Of a stretch of 64,000 bases of DNA, positions 27,270 through 37,601 are shown piece by piece. The stretch is from an uncultured Pelagibacteraceae bacterium (GTDB lineage Bacteria > Pseudomonadota > Alphaproteobacteria > Pelagibacterales > Pelagibacteraceae): NCBI GenBank assembly GCA_902558435.1, contig CACEDU010000001.1:124001-188000 (forward strand), in the 5' to 3' direction. The translations under genes and the position numbers were made by a program. The notes under the pieces were generated by a model. That model did no database searches, was not told the DNA's origin, and saw nothing but the letters and a program-made list of their open reading frames with translations. Position 1 is the stretch's first letter, and each line of letters opens with the position of its first letter.

Positions 27270-27986
27270 TTATTTTTTGTCTTGTGTAGCTTTATCACTC
27301 TCAGCTTTATCACCTTCAGACTTTTCCCCGTCAGTAGTTGCTTTTTCAGTACCTTCAGCTGCAGCTGTTTCAGTTCCTTCTTTCGTTTCTCCATCCTCTG
27401 CCTCAGCTGGTTTCTCTGGTTCTTTAACAACTGTTGGAGCAGCAACTGTTGCAATCACAAAATCTCTTCCTTGGATAGTTGGAGTTACATTTTCTGGTAA
27501 AGTAATGGACGAAATTTTGATGCTAGTACCAATATCTAAACCATTTAAATCTACAACTAGCTCGTTGGGTATGTTTTCAGCAGGACACCTCAATTCAACT
27601 TTACGTCTAACAATGTTTAAAACTCCACCTCTTTTCAAGCCTGGTGATAACTCATTATTAATAAATTTAACTGGTATTTCTAATATAATTCTTCCACCTT
27701 TAACAATTCTCATAAAATCAATATGAATTGGCTCATCAGAAACCGTATCGAAAGATATATTTCTTGTTAATACCTTTTGCTCGTTACCTTCTAAATTAAT
27801 TGTTATTACATTAGAAAGAAAATTCTCTTTATTTATCAAGTTCTTTATTTCTTTTTTTGATATTGAAATTTTTTCATTAGGTTGTTCTCCTCCATATACT
27901 ATACCAGGGACATTACCGTTGGTTCTTAGGTCATTAACTTGTCCTTTAGTTTTGGTATTCCTAATAATTGCTTGTATTGTGCTCAT
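27270..27986 (-). CDS. rplY: 50S ribosomal protein L25 (Ctc type)
   Basis: Binds 5S rRNA. The N-terminal L25 domain starts with a Ser-Thr-Ile-Gln leader and contains GNVPGIVYGG. The TL5/Ctc C-terminal beta domain runs to about residue 185. The last 50 or so residues are a low-complexity Glu/Lys/Ala/Thr tail typical of alphaproteobacterial L25. It is 238 aa. The tail's repetitive codons create long spurious open frames on both strands here. Confidence 0.93.
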   Translation of the reverse strand: MSTIQAIIRNTKTKGQVNDLRTNGNVPGIVYGGEQPNEKISISKKEIKNLINKENFLSNVITINLEGNEQKVLTRNISFDTVSDEPIHIDFMRIVKGGRIILEIPVKFINNELSPGLKRGGVLNIVRRKVELRCPAENIPNELVVDLNGLDIGTSIKISSITLPENVTPTIQGRDFVIATVAAPTVVKEPEKPAEAEDGETKEGTETAAAEGTEKATTDGEKSEGDKAESDKATQDKK

Positions 27987-28028
27987 AAACTGGTGGTTTT
28001 TAACTGATGTCTGGTAATTTTACAAGAG

Positions 28029-28961
28029 TTATTTAAATAGATCTGATACAGATGTCGAATTAGAAATCCTTTTAATAGCTTCAGCTAACAATACTGATAT
28101 TGATAATACCTCAATATTTCTCGCTTTTTTAAATTTATCTGAACTATCTATGCTGTCAGTAATTACTAAATTTTTAATTTTTGAATTTTTAATATTTTTA
28201 ACTGCATCTCCACTAAAAACACCGTGAGTAGCATACACATGGACTTCTTTAGCACCTCTTTTCAATAATGCATCAGCTGCATTTACTATAGTTCCTCCTG
28301 AATCAATTATATCATCAGTCAGGATACAAACTTTATTTTTAACATTTCCAATTACATTCATGACTTGCGATTTGCCTGGACTAGGTCTTCTTTTATCAAC
28401 TATAGCTAAACCAACATCTAATTTTTTTCCTAATGCTCTCGCCCTTTCTACACCTCCTACATCAGGGGCAACACAAATTAAATTTTTTGTTTTTATTTTT
28501 CTTTTTATGTGTTTCGCAAAAATTGGTGTAGCAAACAGGTTATCTACAGGAATATCAAAAAAACCTTGAATTTGCCCAGCATGCAAATCTACAGTCACCA
28601 CTCTGTCTGCACCTGCATTGGTTATTAAGTTAGAGACTAATTTTGCAGATATGGATGTTCTCGGTACAACTTTTCGATCTTGCCTTGCATAACCAAAATA
28701 GGGTATTACAGCCGTTATATTTTTTGCGGATGATCTTTTTAGAGCATCTATGCACAAAAGCAATTCCATTAAATTGTCATTTGCAGGTGAAGAAACTGAT
28801 TGAATTATAAAAATACTATTTCCTCTTATGTTTTCATTAATTTCTATGTATATCTCCCCATCAGAAAATTTTCTAATACTAGTATTAACTAATTTATTTT
28901 TAAGATTTTTGGAGATTTTACTACTTAGCTTCTTGTTGCTATTTCCAGTGAGAATCTTCAT
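28029..28961 (-). CDS. prs: Ribose-phosphate pyrophosphokinase
   Basis: Makes PRPP from ribose 5-phosphate and ATP for nucleotide, His and Trp synthesis. The motifs are the flexible-loop [25 protein letters not shown] and the PRPP-binding [14 protein letters not shown] (about residues 216-229). It is 310 aa, full length. Supply of PRPP relates it to the carAB genes later in the window. Confidence 0.96.
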   Translation of the reverse strand: MKILTGNSNKKLSSKISKNLKNKLVNTSIRKFSDGEIYIEINENIRGNSIFIIQSVSSPANDNLMELLLCIDALKRSSAKNITAVIPYFGYARQDRKVVPRTSISAKLVSNLITNAGADRVVTVDLHAGQIQGFFDIPVDNLFATPIFAKHIKRKIKTKNLICVAPDVGGVERARALGKKLDVGLAIVDKRRPSPGKSQVMNVIGNVKNKVCILTDDIIDSGGTIVNAADALLKRGAKEVHVYATHGVFSGDAVKNIKNSKIKNLVITDSIDSSDKFKKARNIEVLSISVLLAEAIKRISNSTSVSDLFK

Positions 28962-28975
28962 TTTTTGAGAGTAAT

Positions 28976-29728
28976 CTATTTAATCATAATTACAGAAATA
29001 TTTCTACCATAATCATTTAACTTATTTTTTAAAGATTTTCTTGCGCTAAAAAAATTGTTACTTGTTTTATAGGTATCTTTTTTGATAATTTCAACGTTTT
29101 TGACCCCTAAATTCAAAAAATTTTGTTTGATATAATCACTTAAGCTGAAATACATTTTATTATTTTTATAATTAAAAAACTTTTTGTTAGATTGCTCATT
29201 AGTAATAAACTTATTAAAGAAATCTCTTTTTACTTCATAGTTCTTTTTGCTAATACATGGGCCGATTACAACTATCAAATCTTTAAAGTTACTACCTTTA
29301 AATTTGAATTTTTTTAAGGTATTAGATACTATTTTTTTGTATGCGCCCCTCCATCCAGCATGGACTGCACCTATCAAATTATTAACAGGGTCATAGATTA
29401 AAATTGGTGCACAGTCTGCTGTTAGAATTCCCAAAGCAATACCTTTTCTATTTGTAACTAATGAGTCACCTTTTAATTTTTTGTTTGGAATTTTGGTAAC
29501 TTTATGAACAATATTACTATGGATTTGACTCATCAAGATTAGGTTATTTTTATTACAACCAATTTTTTTACAAACCCGGTCTATATTTTTCCTTATATTA
29601 TTAATATTATCATTAGACCCTAAACCACAATTTAAACTTTTATAAATACCTTTTGAGACGCCACCTGCTCTGTTAAAAAATCCATGTTTTATATTTTTAA
29701 ATTTGAGAAGTTTTTTTGAATTAATCAT
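28976..29728 (-). CDS. pgeF: Peptidoglycan editing factor PgeF / multicopper-like purine nucleoside phosphorylase
   Basis: DUF152 (YfiH/LACC1) family. Members cleave purine nucleosides or remove misplaced serine from peptidoglycan precursors. Metal-site motifs are present: [23 protein letters not shown] and [14 protein letters not shown]. The motif [13 protein letters not shown] follows. It is 250 aa. It overlaps the upstream methyltransferase gene by one base (TAATG). Order lgt, MidA-type methyltransferase, pgeF is common in alphaproteobacteria. Confidence 0.88.
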   Translation of the reverse strand: MINSKKLLKFKNIKHGFFNRAGGVSKGIYKSLNCGLGSNDNINNIRKNIDRVCKKIGCNKNNLILMSQIHSNIVHKVTKIPNKKLKGDSLVTNRKGIALGILTADCAPILIYDPVNNLIGAVHAGWRGAYKKIVSNTLKKFKFKGSNFKDLIVVIGPCISKKNYEVKRDFFNKFITNEQSNKKFFNYKNNKMYFSLSDYIKQNFLNLGVKNVEIIKKDTYKTSNNFFSARKSLKNKLNDYGRNISVIMIK

Positions 29729-30810
29729 TATTCGAATCCCAAAAAATCGTTGTTTTTATATTTATATCCAAATATCACCTTAAAAAGCTTACCCATTTGT
29801 TTTTCTTCAAGAAGTCGATTTAGTGTTTCTGACATGTATTTTTTTTGTTTTATTGTCATTTTTTTTTCTAAAATTTTAGCTCTTTGAATTATCCCCATTC
29901 TCTCTAGAAAAAATTTCTGACTAACTATGTTTTTAACTTTAAGATTATTTTGAAAAAAAAACTCTCTTAATAAATTAAAATTTACAAGCGATGTTATATC
30001 GGCTTTTCCAAGATTACTAAAAATATTCTCCATTGAAATTTTCTTATTTCCCATGACAGCTTGTAAAGTATTTGAGTTATTGCTATTTAAATAACCATAA
30101 TCAATTAGCAGAATACCCCCTGTGAGCTTTGATATTTTTTTAATTATTTTTCTTAATTCTAAAAATCCCTTTTTTGGATATTCAATAAATTTAAGTTGCT
30201 TTAAAGTTTCGAAGGATTTGATTTGAACTCTATCTTTATTACTACCTTTTATAAAAATTTCAGAAATATTATCTTTATTCCCTAAAGTATAACACTTTTC
30301 AAAAAATTGATTATTTTTTGTGGTAAATTGTTTAATTGGGATTGCATCAAAAAATTCATTTCCAAAAAAAATAGCAGGTCCATTTTTAATTGAATTAAAG
30401 TTTGTAATCCATTTAACTTTTTTATTATCTATTTTTCTCTTTTGTAATTTTTTTAAAAAACTACTCTTTTCATACAAATAAATCTTAGTAGCTTTGTTAA
30501 CTTTGGGAAACTTTTTTAAGGTATTAATCAAAACTTTTGTTAAACTTCCATCTCCAGGCCCAAGTTCTATAAAATTAAATCTTTTTGGTTTGCCCATTTT
30601 TTCCCAGGTAGTAATTAACCATATAGTTATTATTTCAGAGAAGAGGTTAGATATAGTTGGGGATGTTATAAAATCTCCGTTTTTCCCAAATGGATCTTTA
30701 CTTGTATAATAACCTACTTTTGGCTCATAAAGAATTTTTTCAATAAATTCATCTACAGGCACTGAACTTTTTAATTCAATGTTAATAATCTTGTGATTTA
30801 TCTTCGTCAT
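29728..30810 (-). CDS. SAM-dependent methyltransferase, MidA / NDUFAF7 family
   Basis: COG1565-type methyltransferase; the mitochondrial relative methylates an arginine in complex I. The N-terminal substrate loop is YEPKVGYYTSKDPFGKNGDF and the SAM motif is FIELGPGDGSL (about residues 100-110). FGNEFFDAIPI is conserved in the family. It is 360 aa. It overlaps lgt by 29 bases. The target in this organism is unknown; complex I is an inference from the eukaryotic relative. Confidence 0.85.
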   Translation of the reverse strand: MTKINHKIINIELKSSVPVDEFIEKILYEPKVGYYTSKDPFGKNGDFITSPTISNLFSEIITIWLITTWEKMGKPKRFNFIELGPGDGSLTKVLINTLKKFPKVNKATKIYLYEKSSFLKKLQKRKIDNKKVKWITNFNSIKNGPAIFFGNEFFDAIPIKQFTTKNNQFFEKCYTLGNKDNISEIFIKGSNKDRVQIKSFETLKQLKFIEYPKKGFLELRKIIKKISKLTGGILLIDYGYLNSNNSNTLQAVMGNKKISMENIFSNLGKADITSLVNFNLLREFFFQNNLKVKNIVSQKFFLERMGIIQRAKILEKKMTIKQKKYMSETLNRLLEEKQMGKLFKVIFGYKYKNNDFLGFE

Positions 30811-31567
30811 TTCTATTAAAATAAATTATAAATCCAACCAAAACCATTATTGCACTTAAAAATATTCCCATACTTACATTCCCAAACAGGTATCCGATAT
30901 GTATATCTGGTTCTCTAAAAAACTCTGAAGCAATTCTAAAGCATCCATAAAGTATTAAAAACATAACAGAGCATTTTCCGACTTTATAATTTTTGTTAAA
31001 AAAAATTAAATTCATAAGAATAAATAAAATAATTCCCTCTAAAAAAGCCTCGTACAATTGAGATGGGTGTCTTAATTTATCGTCATAATTAGGAAAAAAA
31101 ACTCCCCAATTATAATTTGTAACTTTTCCTACCAATTCTCCATTAATAAAATTAGAAATTCTTCCAAGAAATATTCCTATAGGCGCTGTTATTGCAATTA
31201 AATCTAAAAAAATATAAATATCTTCATTATTTTTTTTTGAAAATAAATACGTTGAAAAAATTATACCAATCAACCCTCCATGAAAAGACATGCCGCCATT
31301 CCAGATCATAAAAATTTCAATTGGGTTGTTAAGAAAATATATTAAATTATAGAAAATTACGTATCCCAATCTTCCTCCAATAATCAATCCAATAATTAAA
31401 TATGTGATATAGTCTTCGAACAAATTTTGAATTTTGTAGTTTTTAATTAGAATTTTTTTACAATATATCCAGCCAAATATTATGCCAAATATATAAGCTA
31501 ATGAATACCACCTAATACCTAGAGAAAATAACTCAAAAGCGACTGGGTCAAAATTATTAGTAAACAT
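30782..31567 (-). CDS. lgt: Prolipoprotein diacylglyceryl transferase
   Basis: First enzyme of lipoprotein maturation; moves diacylglycerol to the lipobox Cys in the inner membrane. It has seven predicted helices and the signature motifs MSFHGGLIG, GRISNFINGELVG and HPSQLYEAFLEG. It is 261 aa. It is divergent from ubiK with a 50-base gap. Confidence 0.95.
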   Translation of the reverse strand: MFTNNFDPVAFELFSLGIRWYSLAYIFGIIFGWIYCKKILIKNYKIQNLFEDYITYLIIGLIIGGRLGYVIFYNLIYFLNNPIEIFMIWNGGMSFHGGLIGIIFSTYLFSKKNNEDIYIFLDLIAITAPIGIFLGRISNFINGELVGKVTNYNWGVFFPNYDDKLRHPSQLYEAFLEGIILFILMNLIFFNKNYKVGKCSVMFLILYGCFRIASEFFREPDIHIGYLFGNVSMGIFLSAIMVLVGFIIYFNRNDEDKSQDY

Positions 31568-31617
31568 TAATATAATTTATTATAAGCTATTAAATATAAT
31601 TCTGTTAAATAATTATT

Positions 31618-31860
31618 ATGTCAAAATCAAGATTCGTATTTGATAAATTTGCAAAGTTAATTGAACAAGGTTTAATTAATTACAAAGATGTCTCTGATGA
31701 AATAATATCCATACTAAAATCTAAAAGAGACGAAATTGTATTTAAAATGAAATTGGCAAGTAAAGAAGAAGTAGATATTTTAAACAAAAGAATAAGTAAT
31801 CTTGAAAAAAAACTTGAAGACAAGAAAAAAGTAAAAAAAACTAGAAAGGTAAAGAAATAA
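31618..31860 (+). CDS. ubiK: Ubiquinone biosynthesis accessory factor UbiK (BMFP family)
   Basis: Small coiled-coil protein that helps the aerobic Ubi enzyme complex. It is 80 aa: an N-terminal amphipathic helix, then the coil with SKEEVDILNKRISNLEKKLE, the C-terminal BMFP pattern, and a Lys-rich tail. It stands alone on the plus strand between lgt and the kinase gene. The last 20 bases overlap the 3' end of the convergent histidine kinase gene. Confidence 0.82.
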   Translation: MSKSRFVFDKFAKLIEQGLINYKDVSDEIISILKSKRDEIVFKMKLASKEEVDILNKRISNLEKKLEDKKKVKKTRKVKK

Positions 31861-33157
31861 TTACCTTTAAACCTCCTAGTTTAGATTTATTAAACTTAAT
31901 ATCTCCACCGTGCGATTTGATTATATCTGATGAAATTGATAATCCCAAACCAACACTAGATTTAGAGTCTGATCTGCTCTTATCTATTTTATAAAACGGT
32001 TTAGTTATATTTTGGAATTCTGATTTATCTACACCAGGTCCATCATCCTCAATTGATATAAGAATAACTGAGTTTTTTTTTTCTAAATCAATTGATATTT
32101 TTTCTCCATATTTAACAGAATTATCTAGTAAGTTATTAATACATCTTGTAATTAAATTTTTTCTTCCATTAAAATAAATTTTTTTATTTATCTTTGTTTT
32201 AATATTTTCATTTTCATATTTTTTAATTATTTCCTCTATAAGCTCTGATATATCAAAAGTTTCTGTTTTATCTTTAGCACCAGTACTAGTAAACTGCAGG
32301 TATTCATTAAGCATTTTTTCCATTTCATCCACATCTCTTGAAATTTTATCTGACAAATTTTTATCTTTGATTACAGCAAGTTGTAGTTTTATTCTAGTTA
32401 ATGGAGTTCTTAAGTCATGACTAATACCAGATAGCATTTCAGATCTTTGATTTAAATGTCTTAAAATTCTCTTCCTCATTTTCTCAAATTCAAGACCTGC
32501 TTTTCTTATCTCTAGTGCACCTGAAGGCCTAAACTCTTCAATATCTTCACCTCTTCCAAATCTTTCTGATGCTTGAGCTAGTTTAGTAATAGGTCTTGTC
32601 TGATTTTTTAAAAAAATCATAGCAACTGCAATCATTAAGATTGCTGGGACTGTTATCCAAAAAGCAAATATTCTAATAGATGATGCTTGAATTCTTTCTT
32701 TAGGAAAAAAAATTTGCAAAACTCCGTCTCTGAATTTAATTCTCAAATCTACAACCTCTTTGTAAGAAATGGTATTAAACCAATGTTCACCAATTTTAGG
32801 TTTTAATTCTCTCCTCAAGGTTCTGTCCATTGGACTAAACCATCTTTCAACTTTTATATCTGGTAATTTTTCATTTTCTAAAAATCTTACAGAAAAGCTA
32901 AAATTTTTATTATAAAGATCGGTAACTATTTTTTTGTTATATTCGTTCTCATTGTCATATATATCAATAATGGTTACTATCTCACTCACTAATGCTCTAG
33001 TAAGACCTTTATTTGTTTTAATCCACAAACTATCAAAAAACACTAAAGATATAGTAATTTGTAATATTACTATTGGCACTGCAACAATTAACAAACCTCT
33101 ATAAAATAATCTTTTAGGAAGTATATTTTTTAAGATTTTACTTAATCCAAAGAACAT
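31841..33157 (-). CDS. Sensor histidine kinase, EnvZ-like
   Basis: Membrane sensor of a two-component system. It has two membrane helices (about 20-41 and 160-183) around a periplasmic domain of about 115 residues, then a HAMP segment. The HisKA motif is SGISHDLRTPLTRIK with phospho-acceptor His near 247. The ATPase boxes are NLLDNSVKYG, DDGPGVD and VGLGLSISSDI. It is 438 aa. It overlaps the regulator gene by 20 bases. A good AGAAGGA ribosome-binding site precedes the ATG. The signal is unknown; the domain order matches EnvZ. Confidence 0.87.
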   Translation of the reverse strand: MFFGLSKILKNILPKRLFYRGLLIVAVPIVILQITISLVFFDSLWIKTNKGLTRALVSEIVTIIDIYDNENEYNKKIVTDLYNKNFSFSVRFLENEKLPDIKVERWFSPMDRTLRRELKPKIGEHWFNTISYKEVVDLRIKFRDGVLQIFFPKERIQASSIRIFAFWITVPAILMIAVAMIFLKNQTRPITKLAQASERFGRGEDIEEFRPSGALEIRKAGLEFEKMRKRILRHLNQRSEMLSGISHDLRTPLTRIKLQLAVIKDKNLSDKISRDVDEMEKMLNEYLQFTSTGAKDKTETFDISELIEEIIKKYENENIKTKINKKIYFNGRKNLITRCINNLLDNSVKYGEKISIDLEKKNSVILISIEDDGPGVDKSEFQNITKPFYKIDKSRSDSKSSVGLGLSISSDIIKSHGGDIKFNKSKLGGLKVIISLPF

Positions 33158-33815
33158 ATCCTTCTCCTCTTATTGTTTGTAAATATTTTGGGCTTCTAGG
33201 ATCTTCTTCAATTTTTTTTCTTAATCTAGTTACAATAACATCGATTGATCTTTCCTTATTTAAATCAATTAAGCTTGCAATTTCATCTCTTTTAAAAATC
33301 TTTCCAGGCGAATTAATCATTTTTTCTAAAATCAATTTTTCTGTATTATTTATTTTTAAATTTTGACCTTTTTTATGAATGAATAATTTTTTCAAATCTA
33401 TCTTAATATCACCAAATTCTATTTCTCTTTTTATTTCTAAATTTTTTGTTTTATTCAAAATATTATTTATTCTTAAAATCAATTCTTTAGGTTCAAAAGG
33501 TTTAGTTAAATAATCATCAGCACCTACCTCCAATCCCTCAATCCTCTCCGAAGGTTCTCCTTTTGCAGTTAAAAGTAGAATTGGTGTATCAATTTTTTTT
33601 TTATAGTCTTGTGTGAATTCTAATCCAGTTTTTCCTGGCATCATTATATCTAGTACTATTAAATCAAATCTAATAATTCTTGTTTTTTCTAATGCATCAA
33701 AGTAATCTTTGGCTGTTGAAACTAAATAATTATTTTGGTTTAAATACTCTTTTACAAGATCTCTAATTCTATCGTCGTCATCTACAATTAAAATGTGTGC
33801 TTTAAAGTTTTTCAT
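33138..33815 (-). CDS. OmpR-family response regulator (PetR/OmpR-like)
   Basis: DNA-binding partner of the adjacent kinase. The receiver domain has VDDDDRIRD, the phospho-acceptor Asp in IVLDIMMPGKTG (about residue 56) and the conserved Lys in YLTKPFEPKEL. The C-terminal winged helix carries RSIDVIVTRLRKKIEEDPR. The ATG at 33815 gives 225 aa; an in-frame TTG at 33842 would overlap marR more. In alphaproteobacteria a MarR gene followed by such a regulator is called petP-petR. Confidence 0.88.
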   Translation of the reverse strand: MKNFKAHILIVDDDDRIRDLVKEYLNQNNYLVSTAKDYFDALEKTRIIRFDLIVLDIMMPGKTGLEFTQDYKKKIDTPILLLTAKGEPSERIEGLEVGADDYLTKPFEPKELILRINNILNKTKNLEIKREIEFGDIKIDLKKLFIHKKGQNLKINNTEKLILEKMINSPGKIFKRDEIASLIDLNKERSIDVIVTRLRKKIEEDPRSPKYLQTIRGEGYVLWIK

Positions 33816-34245
33816 TAATAATTTTTTTAAGAACTTTATCAAAACTTATTACATCTTTTGACTCTGAACTTAAAAATGCATCATAAATTCTTTTTTTTTG
33901 AGCCGAAAATATTTCATCAAAAATTTTCTTCCCCTCTTCTGTTAAAAATACATGCTTTACTCTTGTATCAATTTCATCTCTTTTAAATTCTATTGCTCTG
34001 ATCTCTGTCAAATCATTTAAAACTCTGTTTAGACTTTGTTTTGTGACTTTAAGCTTTCTTAGTAGGGTAGAAATTGTTATACCTTCATACAATGATATAA
34101 GGTGAATTACTTTATTATGTGCCGTTCCTAAAGAATGTTTATCTAAAACATTTTTAGCATCAGCGACAGTTTCTCTATATCCATTAAATATTTTTTCTAT
34201 ATATTCTTTTAGTTGATGATCTTTTAGGTATAAAAGTTTTTTCAT
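33802..34245 (-). CDS. MarR-family transcriptional regulator (PetP-like)
   Basis: Winged-helix regulator of 147 aa. The recognition helix lies in the ITISTLLRKLKVTKQSLNRV region and the wing region carries DEIDTRVKHVFLTEEGKK. It is first in a three-gene minus-strand set with the response regulator and kinase, overlapping the regulator by 14 bases. It is divergent from ilvE across 61 bases that hold overlapping promoters for both, so it may control ilvE and itself. The ligand is unknown. Confidence 0.83.
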   Translation of the reverse strand: MKKLLYLKDHQLKEYIEKIFNGYRETVADAKNVLDKHSLGTAHNKVIHLISLYEGITISTLLRKLKVTKQSLNRVLNDLTEIRAIEFKRDEIDTRVKHVFLTEEGKKIFDEIFSAQKKRIYDAFLSSESKDVISFDKVLKKIINEKL

Positions 34246-34259
34246 AATGGTAAGTTATA

Positions 34260-34288
34260 TTGACATATTATATATACAAAGATATTTT
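34260..34288 (+). promoter_or_regulatory. ilvE promoter
   Basis: TTGACA (34260-34265) and TATTTT (34283-34288) are 17 bases apart. The start point falls about 12 bases before the ilvE ATG. It overlaps the divergent marR promoter. Confidence 0.55.
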
Positions 34289-34295
34289 TTCTAAA
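34267..34295 (-). promoter_or_regulatory. marR promoter overlapping that of ilvE
   Basis: On the minus strand TATAAT (34267-34272) is preceded at 17 bases by TTTAGA (34290-34295). Polymerases at this site and at the ilvE promoter would exclude one another. Confidence 0.45.
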
Positions 34296-34306
34296 AAATA
34301 AATCTA

Positions 34307-35188
34307 ATGATACCGTTTGACAAAAGAGAAGGAAAAATCTGGTACAATGGTGATCTTGTTGAATGGCAAGACGCTAAAGTACATGTAATTAGTCATGGAC
34401 TTCACTATGCAAGCTTAGTTTTTGAGGGACTTAGAGTTTATGATGGTGAAATTTTTAAATTACAGGAACATACTAACAGATTATATCATTCAGCAAAAAG
34501 AATGGATATTACAATCCCTTATACGAAAGATGAAATTAATGCAGCATGTAATCAAATAATAAAAATTCAAAATGTTCAGAATGGTTACGTTAGACCTTTC
34601 GCTTGGAGAGGTAGTGAAATGATGGGGGTATCAGCTCAAAAAACAAAAATTAATGTTGCAATTGCTACTTGGGAGTGGGGAGATTATTTTGATCCTAAGT
34701 TGAAAACTGAGGGAATTAAATTAAATATTTCAAACTGGAGAAGACCAGCACCAAATACCATTCCCTGGGACAGTAAAGCAGCTGGCTTATATATGATTTG
34801 TACACTTTCAAAACATGAAGCTGAAAGACAAGGTTATAGCGAATCTTTGATGCTAGATCATGAAAATAATGTGGCAGAGTCAACAAGTGCTAACATCTTT
34901 TTTAAAGATAAAAATGGAGAACTTCATACTCCAATTCCAGACTCCTTTTTAAACGGAATTACAAGACAAACAGTTATTGAACTTGCAAAATCAAAAAATA
35001 TTAAAGTACATGAAAGAAAAATAAAACCTGATGAACTTCCACACTTTGAAGGATGTTTTTTAACAGGAACAGCTGCAGAAATTACCCCAATATCACAAAT
35101 TGCTGAAAATAATTATAAAGTTTGTGATGTTATCTTAGACTTACTACATAGCTATGGTAAATTAGTAAGAAAAAAGAAAGCTGCTTAG
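34307..35188 (+). CDS. ilvE: Branched-chain amino acid aminotransferase
   Basis: Fold-type IV PLP enzyme for the last step of Leu, Ile and Val synthesis. The motifs are HGLHYASLVFEGLRVY, VRPFAWRG, the PLP Lys in PWDSKAAGLYMI, and ESTSANIFF and FLTGTAAEITPI near the cofactor phosphate site. It is 293 aa. A D-amino-acid aminotransferase role is less likely given the VFEGLR and PFAWRG blocks. Its stop shares TTAG with pgsA. Confidence 0.92.
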   Translation: MIPFDKREGKIWYNGDLVEWQDAKVHVISHGLHYASLVFEGLRVYDGEIFKLQEHTNRLYHSAKRMDITIPYTKDEINAACNQIIKIQNVQNGYVRPFAWRGSEMMGVSAQKTKINVAIATWEWGDYFDPKLKTEGIKLNISNWRRPAPNTIPWDSKAAGLYMICTLSKHEAERQGYSESLMLDHENNVAESTSANIFFKDKNGELHTPIPDSFLNGITRQTVIELAKSKNIKVHERKIKPDELPHFEGCFLTGTAAEITPISQIAENNYKVCDVILDLLHSYGKLVRKKKAA

Positions 35189-35769
35189 TCCTTATTGTCC
35201 TCAGATATTGCATGGTCAATACCTTTTCTTAAATATTCATATCCAGTATATAAAGTAAGGAAAGCAGACAACCAAAGTAAAATTATCCCAATTGTTTGAG
35301 CATTATAGTCTTGAAAATTAATTATTTTATTTCCAGTTTCCCCAGTAAGTAAAATTGAAATTGAAAACATTTGAAGAAAAGTTTTGACTTTGGCTAAACT
35401 TGAGACTGGAAGTTTAACACTTCCTTTAGCTAAAAATTCTCTTAAGCCAGAAATTAGTATTTCTCTTGTAAGTATTATTATTGCAGCAATAACCTCATAA
35501 TTTTTAATAGTCCCATCCATAACTAATAATATTAATGCAGTTGCAACAATAATTTTATCTGCTATTGGATCTAATAACTCACCAAGCTTAGACTCTTCTT
35601 TGAACATTCTAGCTAATAGTCCATCCAAGAAGTCAGTAAATGAAGCAATTACAAATAAGGCGAATGGAATTACGTCTCCATAAAATCCTGGTAAATAAAA
35701 TGTGAAAACAAATATAGGGACAATTATAATTCTACCTATTGTGAGATAATTTGGAATCTTGAATTTCAT
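35185..35769 (-). CDS. pgsA: CDP-diacylglycerol-glycerol-3-phosphate 3-phosphatidyltransferase
   Basis: Commits CDP-diacylglycerol to phosphatidylglycerol. The CDP-alcohol signature is [18 protein letters not shown] followed by ELLDPIADK, supplying the D-G-x2-A-R-x8-G-x3-D-x3-D pattern. It has several membrane helices and 194 aa. It overlaps uvrC by 4 bases; the uvrC-pgsA order is widespread. Confidence 0.94.
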   Translation of the reverse strand: MKFKIPNYLTIGRIIIVPIFVFTFYLPGFYGDVIPFALFVIASFTDFLDGLLARMFKEESKLGELLDPIADKIIVATALILLVMDGTIKNYEVIAAIIILTREILISGLREFLAKGSVKLPVSSLAKVKTFLQMFSISILLTGETGNKIINFQDYNAQTIGIILLWLSAFLTLYTGYEYLRKGIDHAISEDNKD

Positions 35770-37601
35770 TCGTGAAAGAAATTATATATCTTTTTAGCAA
35801 CTTTTTCTTCAACTCCTTCAACTGTTTTAATCTCATCTAGGCTAGCTGATTCTACAGCTCTTGCTGATCCAAAGTGATTTAAAAGAGCTCTTTTTCTTAT
35901 AGATCCAATCCCATCAATTTGATCAAGTAAAGACTTACTAATACCCTTTTTCCTCTTGGCTCTATGAGCACTAATCGCAAATCTGTGTGATTCATCTCTC
36001 AATCTTTGTAAGAAAAAGAGAGTGGGGTCGTTCTTTTCAAATTTGAATTCTTTACCATTATAAAAAAAAGTTTCATTTCCACTGTTTCTATATTTCCCTT
36101 TAGCAATTGCTATCATAGGAATATCATGCAGTCCTAATTCGTTAAGTGTTTCTCTTGCTACAGAATATTGACCTTTTCCTCCATCAATTATTACTAAGTC
36201 TGGCATCGTTAAATAATTATCTTTCTCTTGAACAGCCCTTTTAAATCTTCTGTTTAAAACCTCACGCATCATTCCATAATCATCCTGCTCATTTTTCTTA
36301 ATCTTAATATTAAATTTTCTATATCTTTTTTTAATAAAACCTTCCTCACCATATGTTATTAGTGCGCCCACACTATTAGTCCCTTGAATATGACTATTGT
36401 CATAAACTTCGACTAAATTAATATTATTTTCTAAATCAAATTTTTTAGATACGTTTTCAAAAAGTTCTTTATTATTTTGGCTCTCATAAATTTTTCTATT
36501 TAAACTATCTTTTGCATTTTTGAGTGCTTGATTTACAACTTTAAGTTTAGAACCTTTTTTCGCTACTGAAATATTTATTTCTTTATTCTCTTTTTGTGAG
36601 AGTGTTTTCTCAATTAAAACTTTTTCTTTAATATCTTCACTTAAAATTATAGAGCTTGGTACACTTTTGTTTTCATAGAATTGAGATACAAAAGAGTTTA
36701 AGATTTCTTCAATATTATCATCTGGATCATGTTTCGGAAAAAAAGCTTGATTACCCCAGTTTTGTTTTGATCTATAGAAAAAAACTTGAATACAAGTTTT
36801 TCCAGATTCTTTGTAGCCAGCTATTACGTCTGCCTCTACTAAATTTGCCTCATTAATTCTTTGAGATGATTGAATAATATTTAAAGATTTTATTCTATCT
36901 CTTAATATTGCAGCTTTTTCAAAATCTAAATCTTCACTAGCCTTTTCCATTTGGTTTGATAAATTTTTTTGAATTTTTCTTGATTTGCCTGATACGAATT
37001 CAATAGCGTTGTCTACGGACAACTTATATTCTTCCTTTTCTATATATCCAACACATGGTCCAGAACATCGTTTAATTTGATAAAGGATACATGGTCTCTC
37101 TCTTTTTTTAAAAACTGTATCATCACAAACTCTAAGCTGAAAAATTTTCTGGATCATTTTGATGGTCCAATTCGCAGATCCGGCTGAAGCAAATGGTCCA
37201 AAATAAAAACCTTCTTTAGTTTTTTTTCCTCTGTGTCGTCTAATTTGTGGCCATTTATCTTGATTACCAATAAAAATAAATGGAAATGATTTATCATCTC
37301 TAAGTAGAATATTAAACCTAGGTTTATACTTTTTAATTAAGTTTGCTTCTAAAAGTAGCGCCTCACTTTCATTTGAGGTGCTAGTAATCTCAATTTTAGT
37401 TGTTTGAGATAACATTCTCTCAGTTCTAATAATATGATTTTTCTCTGATACATAACTTTTTAATCTATTCGGTAAGTTTTTTGCCTTACCAACGTAAAGT
37501 ATTTCGTTTTTAGAATTTAACATCCTATACACCCCAGGAAGTTTGGGTATAAGCGGTAACTCTTTTTTTATTGCTTCTTTACCAATATCAGAGCTTATCA
37601 T
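35766..37601 (-). CDS. uvrC: Excinuclease ABC subunit C
   Basis: Makes the dual incisions of nucleotide excision repair. The N-terminal GIY-YIG domain is LPGVYRML...[10 protein letters not shown]. The Cys-rich region has [17 protein letters not shown], the UVR motif is [13 protein letters not shown], and the C-terminal RNase H-like domain has [17 protein letters not shown]. Tandem HhH motifs end the protein. The ATG at 37601 (MISSDIG) gives 611 aa; the frame extends to a TTG at 37631. It overlaps folB by 14 bases. uvrB lies 2 kb upstream on the same strand. Confidence 0.94.
   Translation of the reverse strand: MISSDIGKEAIKKELPLIPKLPGVYRMLNSKNEILYVGKAKNLPNRLKSYVSEKNHIIRTERMLSQTTKIEITSTSNESEALLLEANLIKKYKPRFNILLRDDKSFPFIFIGNQDKWPQIRRHRGKKTKEGFYFGPFASAGSANWTIKMIQKIFQLRVCDDTVFKKRERPCILYQIKRCSGPCVGYIEKEEYKLSVDNAIEFVSGKSRKIQKNLSNQMEKASEDLDFEKAAILRDRIKSLNIIQSSQRINEANLVEADVIAGYKESGKTCIQVFFYRSKQNWGNQAFFPKHDPDDNIEEILNSFVSQFYENKSVPSSIILSEDIKEKVLIEKTLSQKENKEINISVAKKGSKLKVVNQALKNAKDSLNRKIYESQNNKELFENVSKKFDLENNINLVEVYDNSHIQGTNSVGALITYGEEGFIKKRYRKFNIKIKKNEQDDYGMMREVLNRRFKRAVQEKDNYLTMPDLVIIDGGKGQYSVARETLNELGLHDIPMIAIAKGKYRNSGNETFFYNGKEFKFEKNDPTLFFLQRLRDESHRFAISAHRAKRKKGISKSLLDQIDGIGSIRKRALLNHFGSARAVESASLDEIKTVEGVEEKVAKKIYNFFHE

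Noticed and set aside
27199-27726. 175-codon plus-strand frame rich in Ser, Ala and Val
   Set aside because: It is antisense to rplY and pth; the low-complexity L25 tail removes stops on the opposite strand.
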